A DNA stretch of 64,000 bases from a virus, in the IMG/VR virus record IMGVR_UViG_3300037076_000416, positions 1-64,000 of that record; one strand, written 5' to 3'. Under the pieces are notes generated by a model. The model did not search any database. It saw only the letters and a program-made list of their open reading frames with translations, and was not told the origin of the DNA. Made by a program: the position numbers and the translations under genes. Numbering within the stretch: position 1 is the first letter of the stretch; each line of letters begins with the position of its first letter. Positions 18,092 to 26,184 of this stretch are shown piece by piece.

Positions 18092-18844
18092 CTAGTCCGC
18101 CGTTCCCAGTACCTCGCGATTCGCGTGGGCGCGCAACCCAGCGAGATCTGCCATGACCTCCGTCTCGAGAGCTGCCCGCTCGGCGGGGGTCCCTCGATTC
18201 GGCTGCCGAACGGCGTCCGCGATGGCCTTGAACCGTTCGAGGCCCGTGCGGGGCGTTCCGAGTGCACGTCCGAACGGGATGCTCGTACCGAGCATGAGCT
18301 CGTTGTCCTTCTCCCAAGTCGCGATCAGCCGCATCGGAGGGGTGGCATAGGCGACTGCCAACAGGCGGGTCATCGAGGCCTTGCCGTAGGTATCGAGCAC
18401 CGATGCCACGATCGCGATTTCATGGTCGCGGAGTCGGGGCGCGAACCGCTTGGTGCTTCCCGGCCGGTAGTCCACGCGCTGGTGACCGGCGCCGTCGACG
18501 TACTCGCGGATGGTGATCTCGAAGCCGTCCAGCTCTCCACCGATCTCCTTGAGTCCTCGGATCATCGGGCCGTGGTCCCAACGAACCCAGGTAGCGCCGG
18601 TCAAGGTCGTTCCATGGCGCCCGAAATGCTCGAGGTCGATCAGGTAGATCAGCTTGGTGAGCTTGACGCGCCCCACCGTGCCGACCGCGCTCACGACATA
18701 GGCGATCACTTCCTGCAGTTTGGTGGGAGAGAAGTCTTCGCCTTGGTCCAGCGACACCTCAGCCGCCTCCTTCGCGGTACGAGCATGTCCGAACGGCTCT
18801 CGGAATGCAAATGGCGAGTGGTCCTGGTCTCCGGACAGCTCCAT
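18092..18844 (-). CDS. Panacea (DUF4065/SocA-like) antitoxin
   Basis: 250 residues from an ATG whose first two bases are also the last two of the upstream stop (TGATG). The Panacea core spans ~43-180: KLQEVIAYVVSAVGTVGRVK, LTKLIYLIDLEHFGRHGTTL and WVRWDHGPMIRGLKE are typical of this domain, which neutralises many unrelated toxins (PanAT systems). An extended C-terminal tail (~200-250) may bind the toxin. The adjacent MazF-like gene fits that role. A longer frame upstream of 18844 looks non-coding. Confidence 0.8.
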   Translation of the reverse strand: MELSGDQDHSPFAFREPFGHARTAKEAAEVSLDQGEDFSPTKLQEVIAYVVSAVGTVGRVKLTKLIYLIDLEHFGRHGTTLTGATWVRWDHGPMIRGLKEIGGELDGFEITIREYVDGAGHQRVDYRPGSTKRFAPRLRDHEIAIVASVLDTYGKASMTRLLAVAYATPPMRLIATWEKDNELMLGTSIPFGRALGTPRTGLERFKAIADAVRQPNRGTPAERAALETEVMADLAGLRAHANREVLGTAD

Positions 18845-19086
18845 CAGGCCGCCATGCAACTGGGGCACGGCAGGTCGTCCGCCACGCTGTTGTCCGCGAC
18901 GACCTCCGACCAGAAGTGGAACAGCGTCCCGTTGCGGATCGCTTCGACCGCGCATTCCGGCGTCGCCTGGTAGACATCGTGGACGACCTGGGTATTGCGG
19001 TCCTTCACTAAGCGACCGAGAAGCTCCCGGGTGACGTGCGCGCGGGCCGTCGCCGACCAGTCGGGAAGCGCCGGCCATCGGCGCAA
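18844..19086 (-). CDS. Short ORF opening the Panacea-MazF operon
   Basis: 80 residues, protein-like in composition (RNTQVVHDVYQATPECAVEA) and ending in a CxxC (CPSC). No family was recognised. It shares a TGATG stop/start overlap with the Panacea gene, so it is probably co-translated. The same frame stays open upstream of 19086 (VFAALRR), so it could instead be the 3' remnant of a larger gene cut at a junction near 19.09 kb. Confidence 0.45.
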   Translation of the reverse strand: MRRWPALPDWSATARAHVTRELLGRLVKDRNTQVVHDVYQATPECAVEAIRNGTLFHFWSEVVADNSVADDLPCPSCMAA

Positions 19087-19091
19087 TGCAG

Positions 19092-19610
19092 CAAATACGG
19101 CTCGATGTGAATGAAGGTCATGGCCGGCTCGCCCTTGGCGACTGCCTTGACCGCATCCAGGGTTGGCCCGCAGTCACGGCTCGTGCAGAGAGGCTGGGGT
19201 GGCGAAGACGAGTACGAATGGCTTGTGCTCGGCGAGTGCCTGATCCTCGGATAGCTGGTAGAAGCGCGGGTCGGGACTCGTGTCGCTGGTGATGCTGGCC
19301 AGCACCCCGCCGGCACGCGCGCTCGTCGGGGTGGGCACCGCGGGCGCCTTGGCCCCGACCCGGACCGCCACCGTGGTCGTGACCGTTAGGCCGAGCTCAC
19401 TCGACTCGCCCAGCTGGCCCGGTGGGGTGACGGTCACGACCGCCGCCCAGTTGCCCGCCGCGTTAACGTGGTGTCGTAGAACCAGATCGCCCGCTGGTTC
19501 GGGATCGCCCACGCGAAAGTGGCCGGAGCAGGAGCGATCACGAACGTATTCTTGTCCTTGTCAATATTGATGAAGCCGACTTCGACCCTGTAGTCCGGGG
19601 GTGCCGACAG
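19092..19610 (-). pseudogene. Broken thioredoxin-fold protein
   Basis: The signal is spread over three frames: VEVGFINIDKDKNTFVIAPA with FAWAIPNQRAIWFYDT, then NAAGNWAAVVTVTPPGQ through KPFVLVFATPA, then CTSRDCGPTLDAVKAVA and MTFIHIEPY. Joined, this resembles secreted redoxin-like proteins whose FATPAFCxxxxCGP motif carries the redox cysteines. Single-base changes near 19470 and 19185 would restore the frame. The usual C-terminal third after HIEPY is missing, and the N-terminus is cut where the methyltransferase gene begins. Confidence 0.6.
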
Positions 19611-20389
19611 GCGTCGTGCCGGGCGTCCGGTGTGCCCGTCGCAGCCTTGTCCAACGGCAATGGCAGCGTCGTTGCCGCGATGCGCCGCTCGGCCGCCTCA
19701 AAGTAGGTCGGGTCGAGTTCGATGCCGATGAACCTGCGATCCAGCCCGAGCGCTGCCACTCCGGTCGAACCGACCCCCATGAACGGGTCCAGCACCAGGT
19801 CCCCCGGGTTGGAACCGAGCTCGATGAGCCAGCGAAGTACGCGGACCGGCTTCTGGGTCGGATGCTTCGGATTCTTGAGGCGTTCGTTACCGCCGCAGGC
19901 CGGCGACTCGATGAAGTTGTGCATATCGCGCTGGCGCGTGAAGTTCCAGACGTGACCCTTGTTCCAGGCGGCGACGATCAGCTCGCAGCTGTTGAGGAAC
20001 CCGGCTCGGCGCAGTTTCGGGGCCGGGTTCGTCTTGTGCCAGACGATGAACTGGAACGTGTCGAAGGCGGGATCGAAGACCTCATGCCAATGGCCGAGGA
20101 GGTTGTAGCTGGTGAACGCGAAGATCGTTCCGGTCGGCTTCAGAACCCGCTGGAAGGGGACGAGCCACTCCCCGGGATCGAACGGATCCTGATCCCACGC
20201 GGCAATGTCGTTGTTGAAGTCAGACCTCCAGGACATTTTGATGTTGCCCGTCGTGTACATCCCGAGGTTGTACGGCGGGTCGGTGCAGATCAGGTCGATC
20301 GAATGGTCCGGAATCCGATCGAGGAGCTCGCCGCTGTCACCATTCCACATCGTGCAGTCGGGTAGGGGTAATGGGCAGGCAGGACTCAA
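19538..20389 (-). CDS. DNA amino-methyltransferase (N4/N6 class)
   Basis: 283 residues. The catalytic motif CTDPPYNLGMYTTG is at ~34-47 and the SAM motif LVLDPFMGVGSTGVAALG is near 210-227, the beta-class order typical of orphan and Type II methylases. HPTQKPVRVLRWLIE precedes the SAM motif, as in this family. The last ~25 residues are probably read-through into the adjoining broken thioredoxin-like gene. No cognate endonuclease is adjacent. It sits at the downstream end of the replication operon. Confidence 0.8.
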   Translation of the reverse strand: MSPACPLPLPDCTMWNGDSGELLDRIPDHSIDLICTDPPYNLGMYTTGNIKMSWRSDFNNDIAAWDQDPFDPGEWLVPFQRVLKPTGTIFAFTSYNLLGHWHEVFDPAFDTFQFIVWHKTNPAPKLRRAGFLNSCELIVAAWNKGHVWNFTRQRDMHNFIESPACGGNERLKNPKHPTQKPVRVLRWLIELGSNPGDLVLDPFMGVGSTGVAALGLDRRFIGIELDPTYFEAAERRIAATTLPLPLDKAATGTPDARHDACRHPRTTGSKSASSILTRTRIRS

Positions 20390-20569
20390 TCCTGGCGCTC
20401 CTCTCCTGGCATTTCGGCAGTTCTGCCGGGAATGTTGGGCCTCGTTCGCCCGTGGCGTGGTAGGGATGGCGGCGGGACCACTTCGATTGCTCCAGCATCG
20501 CGATTGGGCTGTGCGCGACCTTCGAGACGAGCCCGGTTCGCTCGCGCTGATCGCATCACGGTCCGCCGC

Positions 20570-21082
20570 TCAGTCCCTGCTCACCTGCCCGACGTTGACC
20601 TGCCGTTCGGCAATGTTCAGCTGGACGACCGGGAGCGCCAGCCGACGCACAACCGCGAGGGCCTTGATCGAGGCCAGGTGCCGCCGCTGGGCTCGGTCGA
20701 GGCGCCGATCGTAGTAGTCGGCCTGTTTGAGCGATCGGTCTCCGACGTTGAGCGCGAGCCGCTCTGCCTCGACGACCCCGAGCCAAGTCATCACGATGCG
20801 TTCGACCAGAAGCCGCTCCAGGGGCGATCCGGCAGGCCCATTGAGGTCGTATCGGAGTGCCTCTGCCCGGCGCCGCAGTGCGGCCGCCTTGACCGCGTCG
20901 TCGCCCGCGATCGAGCTGATCAGGTGCTCCTCTGCACCACTGAGGCGAACGACGACATCCCAGCTCGTAGGATGGGAGTCGAAGCTCGCCTTCACAAGGG
21001 CCAGGGCAGCTGGATCGCCAGCTTGAGCGCGGGGGAGGACATCCCCGGTCACGGGCTCGTCGCGGTCGCCAACGTCAGACAT
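20570..21082 (-). CDS. Hypothetical mobile-element protein, second of a conserved pair
   Basis: 170 residues, helical. It contains GSPLERLLVERIVMTWLGVVEA, LDRAQRRHLASIKALAVVRR and a C-terminal LNIAERQVNVG. This pattern is familiar from proteins encoded next to the MGWE-type gene upstream in mobile elements of several phyla. Function is unknown. The start overlaps the upstream gene by eight bases. Confidence 0.6.
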   Translation of the reverse strand: MSDVGDRDEPVTGDVLPRAQAGDPAALALVKASFDSHPTSWDVVVRLSGAEEHLISSIAGDDAVKAAALRRRAEALRYDLNGPAGSPLERLLVERIVMTWLGVVEAERLALNVGDRSLKQADYYDRRLDRAQRRHLASIKALAVVRRLALPVVQLNIAERQVNVGQVSRD

Positions 21083-21386
21083 CCCGTCGCCGCCGCCAGG
21101 CGCCTCGGTCGTGCCGGTGGTAGCCAGCTCCGGCGAGCGCCGCCTCGACGACCTTGTCGACTGTGAAACACAGGTCAGAGATCTCGGCCTCATTCGAGTT
21201 GAGCTGATTGCCCTCGGTCCGCTGTGCTGCCTGTTCGCCATCTCGGCGGGAGCGCCGGTGCGCGTCCTCCGCCGCCGCGGTCTCGCCCTTCGGACCGGCC
21301 CCGACATATTCGCGGACAACCCGTCCAGCCCGCCGGACGCTGCGGGTGAAGTATTGCCCCCGCCCACGGCGGGACTCCCAGCCCAT
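21075..21386 (-). CDS. Hypothetical mobile-element protein starting MGWE
   Basis: 103 residues beginning MGWESRRGRGQYFTRSVRR. It contains GGRVVREYVGAGPKGE-like residues and ends AALAGAGYHRHDRGAWRRRR. It is a small, very basic protein of a recognisable but uncharacterised type, almost always followed by the gene found just downstream here. The layout suggests a nucleic-acid-binding pair of the element. Confidence 0.6.
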   Translation of the reverse strand: MGWESRRGRGQYFTRSVRRAGRVVREYVGAGPKGETAAAEDAHRRSRRDGEQAAQRTEGNQLNSNEAEISDLCFTVDKVVEAALAGAGYHRHDRGAWRRRRDV

Positions 21387-21395
21387 TGTGTTACG

Positions 21396-21919
21396 TCACC
21401 GAGCCTTGCGCCGCTCTGCACCCTGGCCGATCTGACCAGGGACCTCCGGCGCCTGGGAGGCGGTGGGTAGCGGACCCTCGGCCGCGGCAGGACTTGAGTC
21501 CACGATGAGATCCACGTCGGAGTCGGGCGGTGGGATGGCCCTGTCAGCCTTCGCCGCGGCCGCGATGAGTTGGCGACCGAGCGCGTCGGCGTCCCGACGC
21601 GTCCAAGGTCGAATTCGAACCCGTAGCCGTCGACCAGTTTGTTCTTGTTGGACGCCGAGATCGTGACCTTCCAGAGATCGACGACCGAGACGTCCACGGC
21701 CAGATGATCAACGTCGACTTCAACGATCCGATCGCCACCGGGACGGGTGTCAGGTGAAAAATTGGGGTAGAGCCTTGCCCCGCTTGTGGGGTACCGGAGC
21801 ATTGAGTCGAACTTAACTGTCATGACGAATTTGCCTCCATCAATCCTGGTCGTGGCTTGGGCCGCCAGCCATGTACGAGGTCCTGGCGTTCGAACGAGAT
21901 TGCCTGCTCGTCTGGTCAT
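21396..21919 (-). CDS. Hypothetical protein with internal frameshift
   Basis: The start overlaps the upstream stop (ATGA). The N-terminal part (MTVKFDSMLRYPTSGARLYP to NKLVDGYGFEFDLGR) and the C-terminal part (DADALGRQLIAAAAKADRAI to QGAERRKAR) lie in different frames, separated by one base near 21600. Joined, the product would be about 170 residues ending 10 bp before the MGWE gene. No family was recognised. Confidence 0.5.
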
Positions 21920-22305
21920 CGCTCCCCCGGCGACAGCTGGTCGATGTCCATCGCCAGTCGCCAGATGTCCTTCCTCGTCAATCGGCCTCGGCGGCGCATC
22001 CGCCTTGATCTCGGGGTGCCGTCGGCCAAGTCGGCGGCGGTCTCAAGGAGGTCGGCCAGCAGACGAGCTCTGACCGGCGCTAGTCGAAGGTCGATCTTCC
22101 GGTAGTCCGCCCCGGGGGAGGTCGAGCCGGTTAGGGCGATCGGCAACCAGTCAGTTTCCGACGTGGCGACCAGGACGCCCGCCATCCCCGATGGTCTGAT
22201 GCCGATCCGGAGATCGACGCCGGGGACGAGGCGGCGACCGTCCAGTGGGTCCGGCCCGGCGATAGGGTCGGCGACCGGGACGGCCGCCGTTGACTCGGTG
22301 TCCAT
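21916..22305 (-). CDS. Hypothetical protein of the replication operon
   Basis: 129 residues from an ATG with a strong site AAGGAGGAG immediately upstream. It contains RRLVPGVDLRIGIRPSG and YRKIDLRLAPVRARLLADLL, and is soluble with a basic C-terminus (SRRMRRRGRLTRKD). The stop overlaps the next start by four bases. It may bind DNA; no family was recognised. Confidence 0.55.
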   Translation of the reverse strand: MDTESTAAVPVADPIAGPDPLDGRRLVPGVDLRIGIRPSGMAGVLVATSETDWLPIALTGSTSPGADYRKIDLRLAPVRARLLADLLETAADLADGTPRSRRMRRRGRLTRKDIWRLAMDIDQLSPGER

Positions 22306-22318
22306 GTTCTCCTCCTTG

Positions 22319-22450
22319 TTATGTCTCGGCGTGTTCATTGACTTGGCCAACCTCGCCGGGGTCGATGCGCGGCTCATCGTTGATCAGTCGCCGGCCCGTC
22401 GGTGTGAACCTCGGTCGGGGTGGCAGGAACCGGTAGATGTCGAGCGTCAC
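22319..22450 (-). CDS. Small ORF coupled to the TubC-like gene
   Basis: 43 residues from a GTG overlapping the upstream stop (GTGA). GGAGAAGGA lies seven bases before the start. The sequence LDIYRFLPPRPRFTPTGRRL looks protein-like and is Pro/Arg rich. Overlaps at its 5' end and a 13-bp gap at its 3' end make it part of the chain. Function is unknown. Confidence 0.45.
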   Translation of the reverse strand: MTLDIYRFLPPRPRFTPTGRRLINDEPRIDPGEVGQVNEHAET

Positions 22451-22788
22451 GGTCGCGTCCTTCTCCTTTTCGTCTGCGGTGGCCGCCGTGTCCGCCACGG
22501 TCGCGGCATCCAGGTCGTGGCTCCCGGACCGGCGTCACCGATCCGGATGCAGTCGACGCCCCAGCGTTCGCGCAACCAGCGCCCGAACGCTCCAACGTCA
22601 GTCGGGTCCGGACCGAGCAACGCTCGGACACCTTCACCGGGGTGCTGCTCGAGCCACTCGGCTTCCGTCGGAGTAAGCGCGTCCGGCGGGGCCCAGCTAA
22701 GCCGGCCTCCGTCGAGCCGCACATCCGCCCCTCGCTCCGTGAGGTGCCACAGCAGCTCTGCCGCCGTGCCGGTCGAGCCCCGGCCCAT
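22447..22788 (-). CDS. Small protein with TubC-like docking domain
   Basis: 113 residues from an ATG overlapping the DUF3631 gene stop (TGATG). The first ~50 residues, AAELLWHLTERGADVRLDGG followed by LSW and a LTPTEAEWLEQHPGEGVRALL helix, fit the TubC N-terminal docking fold that is common in element-encoded replication proteins. The remainder is basic and Trp-containing. It probably mediates a protein-protein contact with the neighbouring primase or ATPase (inference). Confidence 0.55.
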   Translation of the reverse strand: MGRGSTGTAAELLWHLTERGADVRLDGGRLSWAPPDALTPTEAEWLEQHPGEGVRALLGPDPTDVGAFGRWLRERWGVDCIRIGDAGPGATTWMPRPWRTRRPPQTKRRRTRP

Positions 22789-24293
22789 CAGGCTCCCCCG
22801 ACCAGGAGAAGCGTTCCGTCCGCCCGGTGCGAGATGACGAAGCCAGCGGCGCGAGCCGCGATCAGAGCGGCTCGGATCTCGTCGGGTCCCGCCCCGATCA
22901 CCCGGGCGCACTCGGACAGAGTCAGCGGCCCGGCCCGCAGTGCATCAGGCAGTGCCTGAGCCAGATGTGCGACTCGCGGGTCTGAGATCGGTACCGGGCT
23001 CGGGCGAGAGCCAGCGAGCGCGATCCCCGAGACGGCTGGCAGGTCCTCGTCGCCCAACCCGGCCGAGTAGCCCTCCTCACCGCCGACACCCGGGCCATCG
23101 AGAGTCCCATCAACAACGCTCTCGGGCTCGTCCCCGCGGCTGGGGTCCACGGCCGCTACCGTGCTACCTGCCGCACGATCGCCGTAGCGGGGTAGCGGGT
23201 CCTGGGCAGGGGTGGCAGGCTCCCGGACGTAGCGATCCCAGGCGTCGACGAAGGACTCGCGCAGGTAGCCACGGAGATTGATGCCATCGACCTTCATCTG
23301 AACCGAGCGGATCCCGAACGGTCGGAGGTAACGCGCGAGCCGTTCGGGGGTCAGGGGATGGTGGTCATCGACCCAGGGCGATTCCTCGTCGGCGCGGAGG
23401 GCGACGATTAGAAGCGCCGTCCCGAGCCGGTCGACCTCCATCCGCTCGAAGACCACCTTCGTGTCGGCCAGCACCCGCAGCCCGAGCGAGTCGTCCTCGG
23501 CGCGATCGGCATGGAGGATCAGCGCGGCCCGCCGCGCTCGAGCGGGCCACTGCCCGGCGGCCACGTCGGCGATCGCGATCAGCGGCTCCCAGGCATCAGC
23601 TGCCCGGTCCGGCAATTCATCCGGGACATTTGCCTCACGTGCCGGTGGCATGCTCGTGATCGCCGCGGCGAGGGCCAGGGCGATCGGCTCGGCCTCCCGG
23701 CTGGCCCGCGCATGGCGGAACTTCTCGACGACCTCGCTGGGCTTGCGCTTGGTCATCCGGATGGGGATGCTCCGGTCAGCGACCGTATCGGGCAGCTTGC
23801 CGATCGCAGCCAACACCTTCGGCCCGAAGACTGGGAAGAATTGCACCGTATGCTTGGTCCCCTTCGAGACGGTCCGGGGCACGGTCGCCCCACGTCGATG
23901 ACCGGCGTTGATCAGGACACGGACCGCCTCATACTTGTCCGAGCGGTCGCCGAAGACCGCATCGAGCTCGTCGAGGAGCAGCGGCGTTTCCGGGTCGGCC
24001 TCGAGCATCCGGAATATCGTCGCCGCAGTCGGAATGATGAAGATGTTCGGACGGCCGTGGGCAAGGAGGCCGAGGCATTCAAGCAGCCGGGTCTTGCCGG
24101 CACCCTTCTCAGGGGACGTTGCCGCGAGGTACGGGGTCGCGTCCGCCGATGCGACTGCGTAGGTGTGGGCGATCCAGAGGACGATGGCGACCACGGACTC
24201 CTCGCGCCCGAACACGACGAACCGGCGCAGGAATACCTCGACGGCCGCCAAGGCATCGCCGAGGGCGGTCGATCCGGGGTCAACTTCGCTCAC
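22788..24293 (-). CDS. DUF3631 ATPase (element replication)
   Basis: About 500 residues from GTG 24293, which overlaps the primase stop (GTGA). It carries a P-loop SPEKGAGKT (~60-68), a Walker B-like PLLLDELDAVFG and a sensor-like PVFGPKVLAAIGKLPDTVADRSI stretch (shown in part). All of these are DUF3631 features of plasmid/phage replicative ATPases. The C-terminal ~120 residues carry a winged-helix-like segment ending RADGTLLLVGG. It works with the adjacent primase in replication of the mobile element (inferred from neighbourhood). Confidence 0.8.
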   Translation of the reverse strand: MSEVDPGSTALGDALAAVEVFLRRFVVFGREESVVAIVLWIAHTYAVASADATPYLAATSPEKGAGKTRLLECLGLLAHGRPNIFIIPTAATIFRMLEADPETPLLLDELDAVFGDRSDKYEAVRVLINAGHRRGATVPRTVSKGTKHTVQFFPVFGPKVLAAIGKLPDTVADRSIPIRMTKRKPSEVVEKFRHARASREAEPIALALAAAITSMPPAREANVPDELPDRAADAWEPLIAIADVAAGQWPARARRAALILHADRAEDDSLGLRVLADTKVVFERMEVDRLGTALLIVALRADEESPWVDDHHPLTPERLARYLRPFGIRSVQMKVDGINLRGYLRESFVDAWDRYVREPATPAQDPLPRYGDRAAGSTVAAVDPSRGDEPESVVDGTLDGPGVGGEEGYSAGLGDEDLPAVSGIALAGSRPSPVPISDPRVAHLAQALPDALRAGPLTLSECARVIGAGPDEIRAALIAARAAGFVISHRADGTLLLVGGA

Positions 24294-25266
24294 GGCACCG
24301 ACCGTCCGGCCAACTGCGCAACGTCGTACGGGTCGACGCCGCGGCCACCAGCCTCGAAGAGGCAGCCCGGGCTGTGGCACCAGGCTCGAAGGTCGTCGCG
24401 GGCGATCGAGAGCGATGCGGTCCGGTCGGGATGAGCCGGGCAGCGAACGGTCCGGCCGGGCGCGGCTCGCTCGACTCCCCAGAAGTGGACCAGGACAGCC
24501 GAGATCCCGCGCGTGTGATTGAAGTGAGCAATCGCTGAGCTACCGACGATCTTCGGGCCAGGTCGGGTCCGGGCGCTCTGGGTGGCTGGCAGCGGAATCC
24601 GCTGGGCGAGCGCTTCGACCCGGGCCACTGGGGTGGGCTGGATCGCAGCGAGCATCGCCCCGAGTGTCCGGCCGAGTGGAGTGCCGGACGCCGGATCGAT
24701 GATCGGGTAGCGCGCGCCAGTGGCCGGGTGCGCCATCGTCGGCAACCTGAGCGCCGATCCAAGACTGCCGGGGTGCGACAGAAGCCCATGGCCGGCCGGA
24801 GCTCGACCTGGTCCGGCAGGTGATCGGCGCCGACGGCCCCGAGTCCTGCCTCGACCAGAATCGCGCGCAGGGCATTGCGCAGGATGATCCCAGGAAGCGA
24901 CCCCTCAACCGGGAACCAGAGGTGTGCACGCCCCCCTCGACTCGGCTCGGCGTACGCAGGCACCTCGGCCTTCCAGGCGGCGGTCCCAACGCGACGGGCC
25001 AGCTCCAGGCCGTCAGGTCGGTCAAAGTCGACCGCGCCGACATGACCCTGAGAGTCCGCGTCCAGGAAGTAGGCGCCGATCGGCCGACCTTCGGATACGG
25101 CCCTGACGATCACCGCGGGCGTGAGCTTTTCGTGGACGGTGCGGTAGCGACCGCAGCGCGACGTGTTGTAGACATCCTGGCGGCCGGCGAAAAGCTCAAT
25201 CAGGTTCGCGGCCACGCTGACGGGAATTGCAGTGGCCGCGGTGCGGTCCTTAGCCGAGGTGGTCAT
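24290..25266 (-). CDS. AEP-type primase with zinc finger, frameshifted
   Basis: The N-terminal frame holds an archaeo-eukaryotic primase-like domain of the TOTE/plasmid type: IGAYFLDADSQGHVGAVDFD with the metal-binding acidic cluster, then AEPSRGGRAHLWFPVEG. Near 24790 the signal shifts one frame and continues as SALRLPTMAHPATGARYPII. It ends with a CHC2-like zinc finger (RCPAHPD, AWCHSPGC). The joined product would be about 325 residues. The ATGA start overlap with the upstream gene and the GTGA stop overlap with the DUF3631 gene place it in the coupled operon. Confidence 0.65.
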
Positions 25267-25562
25267 GGCCGCCGGGTCTTCTTCGTGCGCGCCGCCGCAG
25301 ACTTGTAGGCGAGTTGCGCGTAGTGAAGGCGCCGGAGGGCATCCGCCCGGCGTTCGATCTCCGCTGTGTCAGTGAGTTCGGGGAACTGGTGGCGAACCCG
25401 CTCCTCGAAGCTCGCGTGGAACGCGTCGCGCGCTCCTGCGGTGGCCTGACGCCCGTCGTGCGTGGCCGCAAATGACAACCCGCCAAGGCGCGCGATGCGA
25501 CGGTTGTGGAGGACCCGTGCCTCCGGGACGTCGGCGCTCCTGTCTCCCACGTGCTCCCTCAT
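25263..25562 (-). CDS. Hypothetical protein at the head of the replication operon
   Basis: 99 residues, basic and helical, including ARDAFHASFEERVRHQFPEL and RRADALRRLHYAQLAYKSA. Its stop overlaps the primase start (ATGA). Several internal Met codons are alternative starts. No family was recognised. Confidence 0.55.
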   Translation of the reverse strand: MREHVGDRSADVPEARVLHNRRIARLGGLSFAATHDGRQATAGARDAFHASFEERVRHQFPELTDTAEIERRADALRRLHYAQLAYKSAAARTKKTRRP

Positions 25563-25755
25563 CCCGACCGCCGTCCGCCGCGGCCCGGGAGAGCACCATC
25601 TGCATCTGGTGGAAGAATCGCGAAACCGGCTCGTAGCGCGCGCTTAGGCTGCGGCTACTGGCCGGTCTTCTGGCCGCGCCACCTGGCGCGAATCTCGGCT
25701 CCTTCGCACCCAGTCGAGCGACTGGGCTTCGGCCGACTGGCCGAACTGGGTCAGA

Positions 25756-26151
25756 TTATGGGTCCTGCGCTTGCACTTGTCCAATGCCACCGGCGAGGGC
25801 CCTGGCCACCTGGCGGAGGACCTTCAAGTCGAGTCGGTTCAAGTGGCCACACGGGCAGCGGACATCAAGCCGGTCAAGGGGAAAGTAGTCGAGCTGGAGG
25901 TCACCACTCGAGGAACCTCGATCCAGCGGGAGCGAGTACCGAAAGTGTGACTCCACGTGGCCGAAGCGCGGACCGCGCAACGCCGCAACCCGGAGCACGA
26001 CGCCGCGACGCGGGACGTCGGCTTCGAAAATGAGGCTCGCGACCCGTCGCCGGCAGCCGCGCCCACCACACACTAACGGTCGGACCTCACGGTCCGGCAG
26101 ATCGATCCTGGGCATACCGAGGTCGCCCTCTCGGTGCCGTTTGGCTGTCAT
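25756..26151 (-). CDS. Small zinc-ribbon protein
   Basis: 131 residues. Two cysteine pairs, LVCGGRGCRR (C28/C33) and VRCPCGHLNR near residue 100, suggest one zinc ribbon. The body contains RFGHVESHFRYSLPLDRG. It lies between the replication operon and the integrase on the same strand. It is possibly a transcriptional accessory; no family was recognised. Confidence 0.5.
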   Translation of the reverse strand: MTAKRHREGDLGMPRIDLPDREVRPLVCGGRGCRRRVASLIFEADVPRRGVVLRVAALRGPRFGHVESHFRYSLPLDRGSSSGDLQLDYFPLDRLDVRCPCGHLNRLDLKVLRQVARALAGGIGQVQAQDP

Positions 26152-26184
26152 CGGCTACTCAACCGTGCTCATGAAACGATGCCT

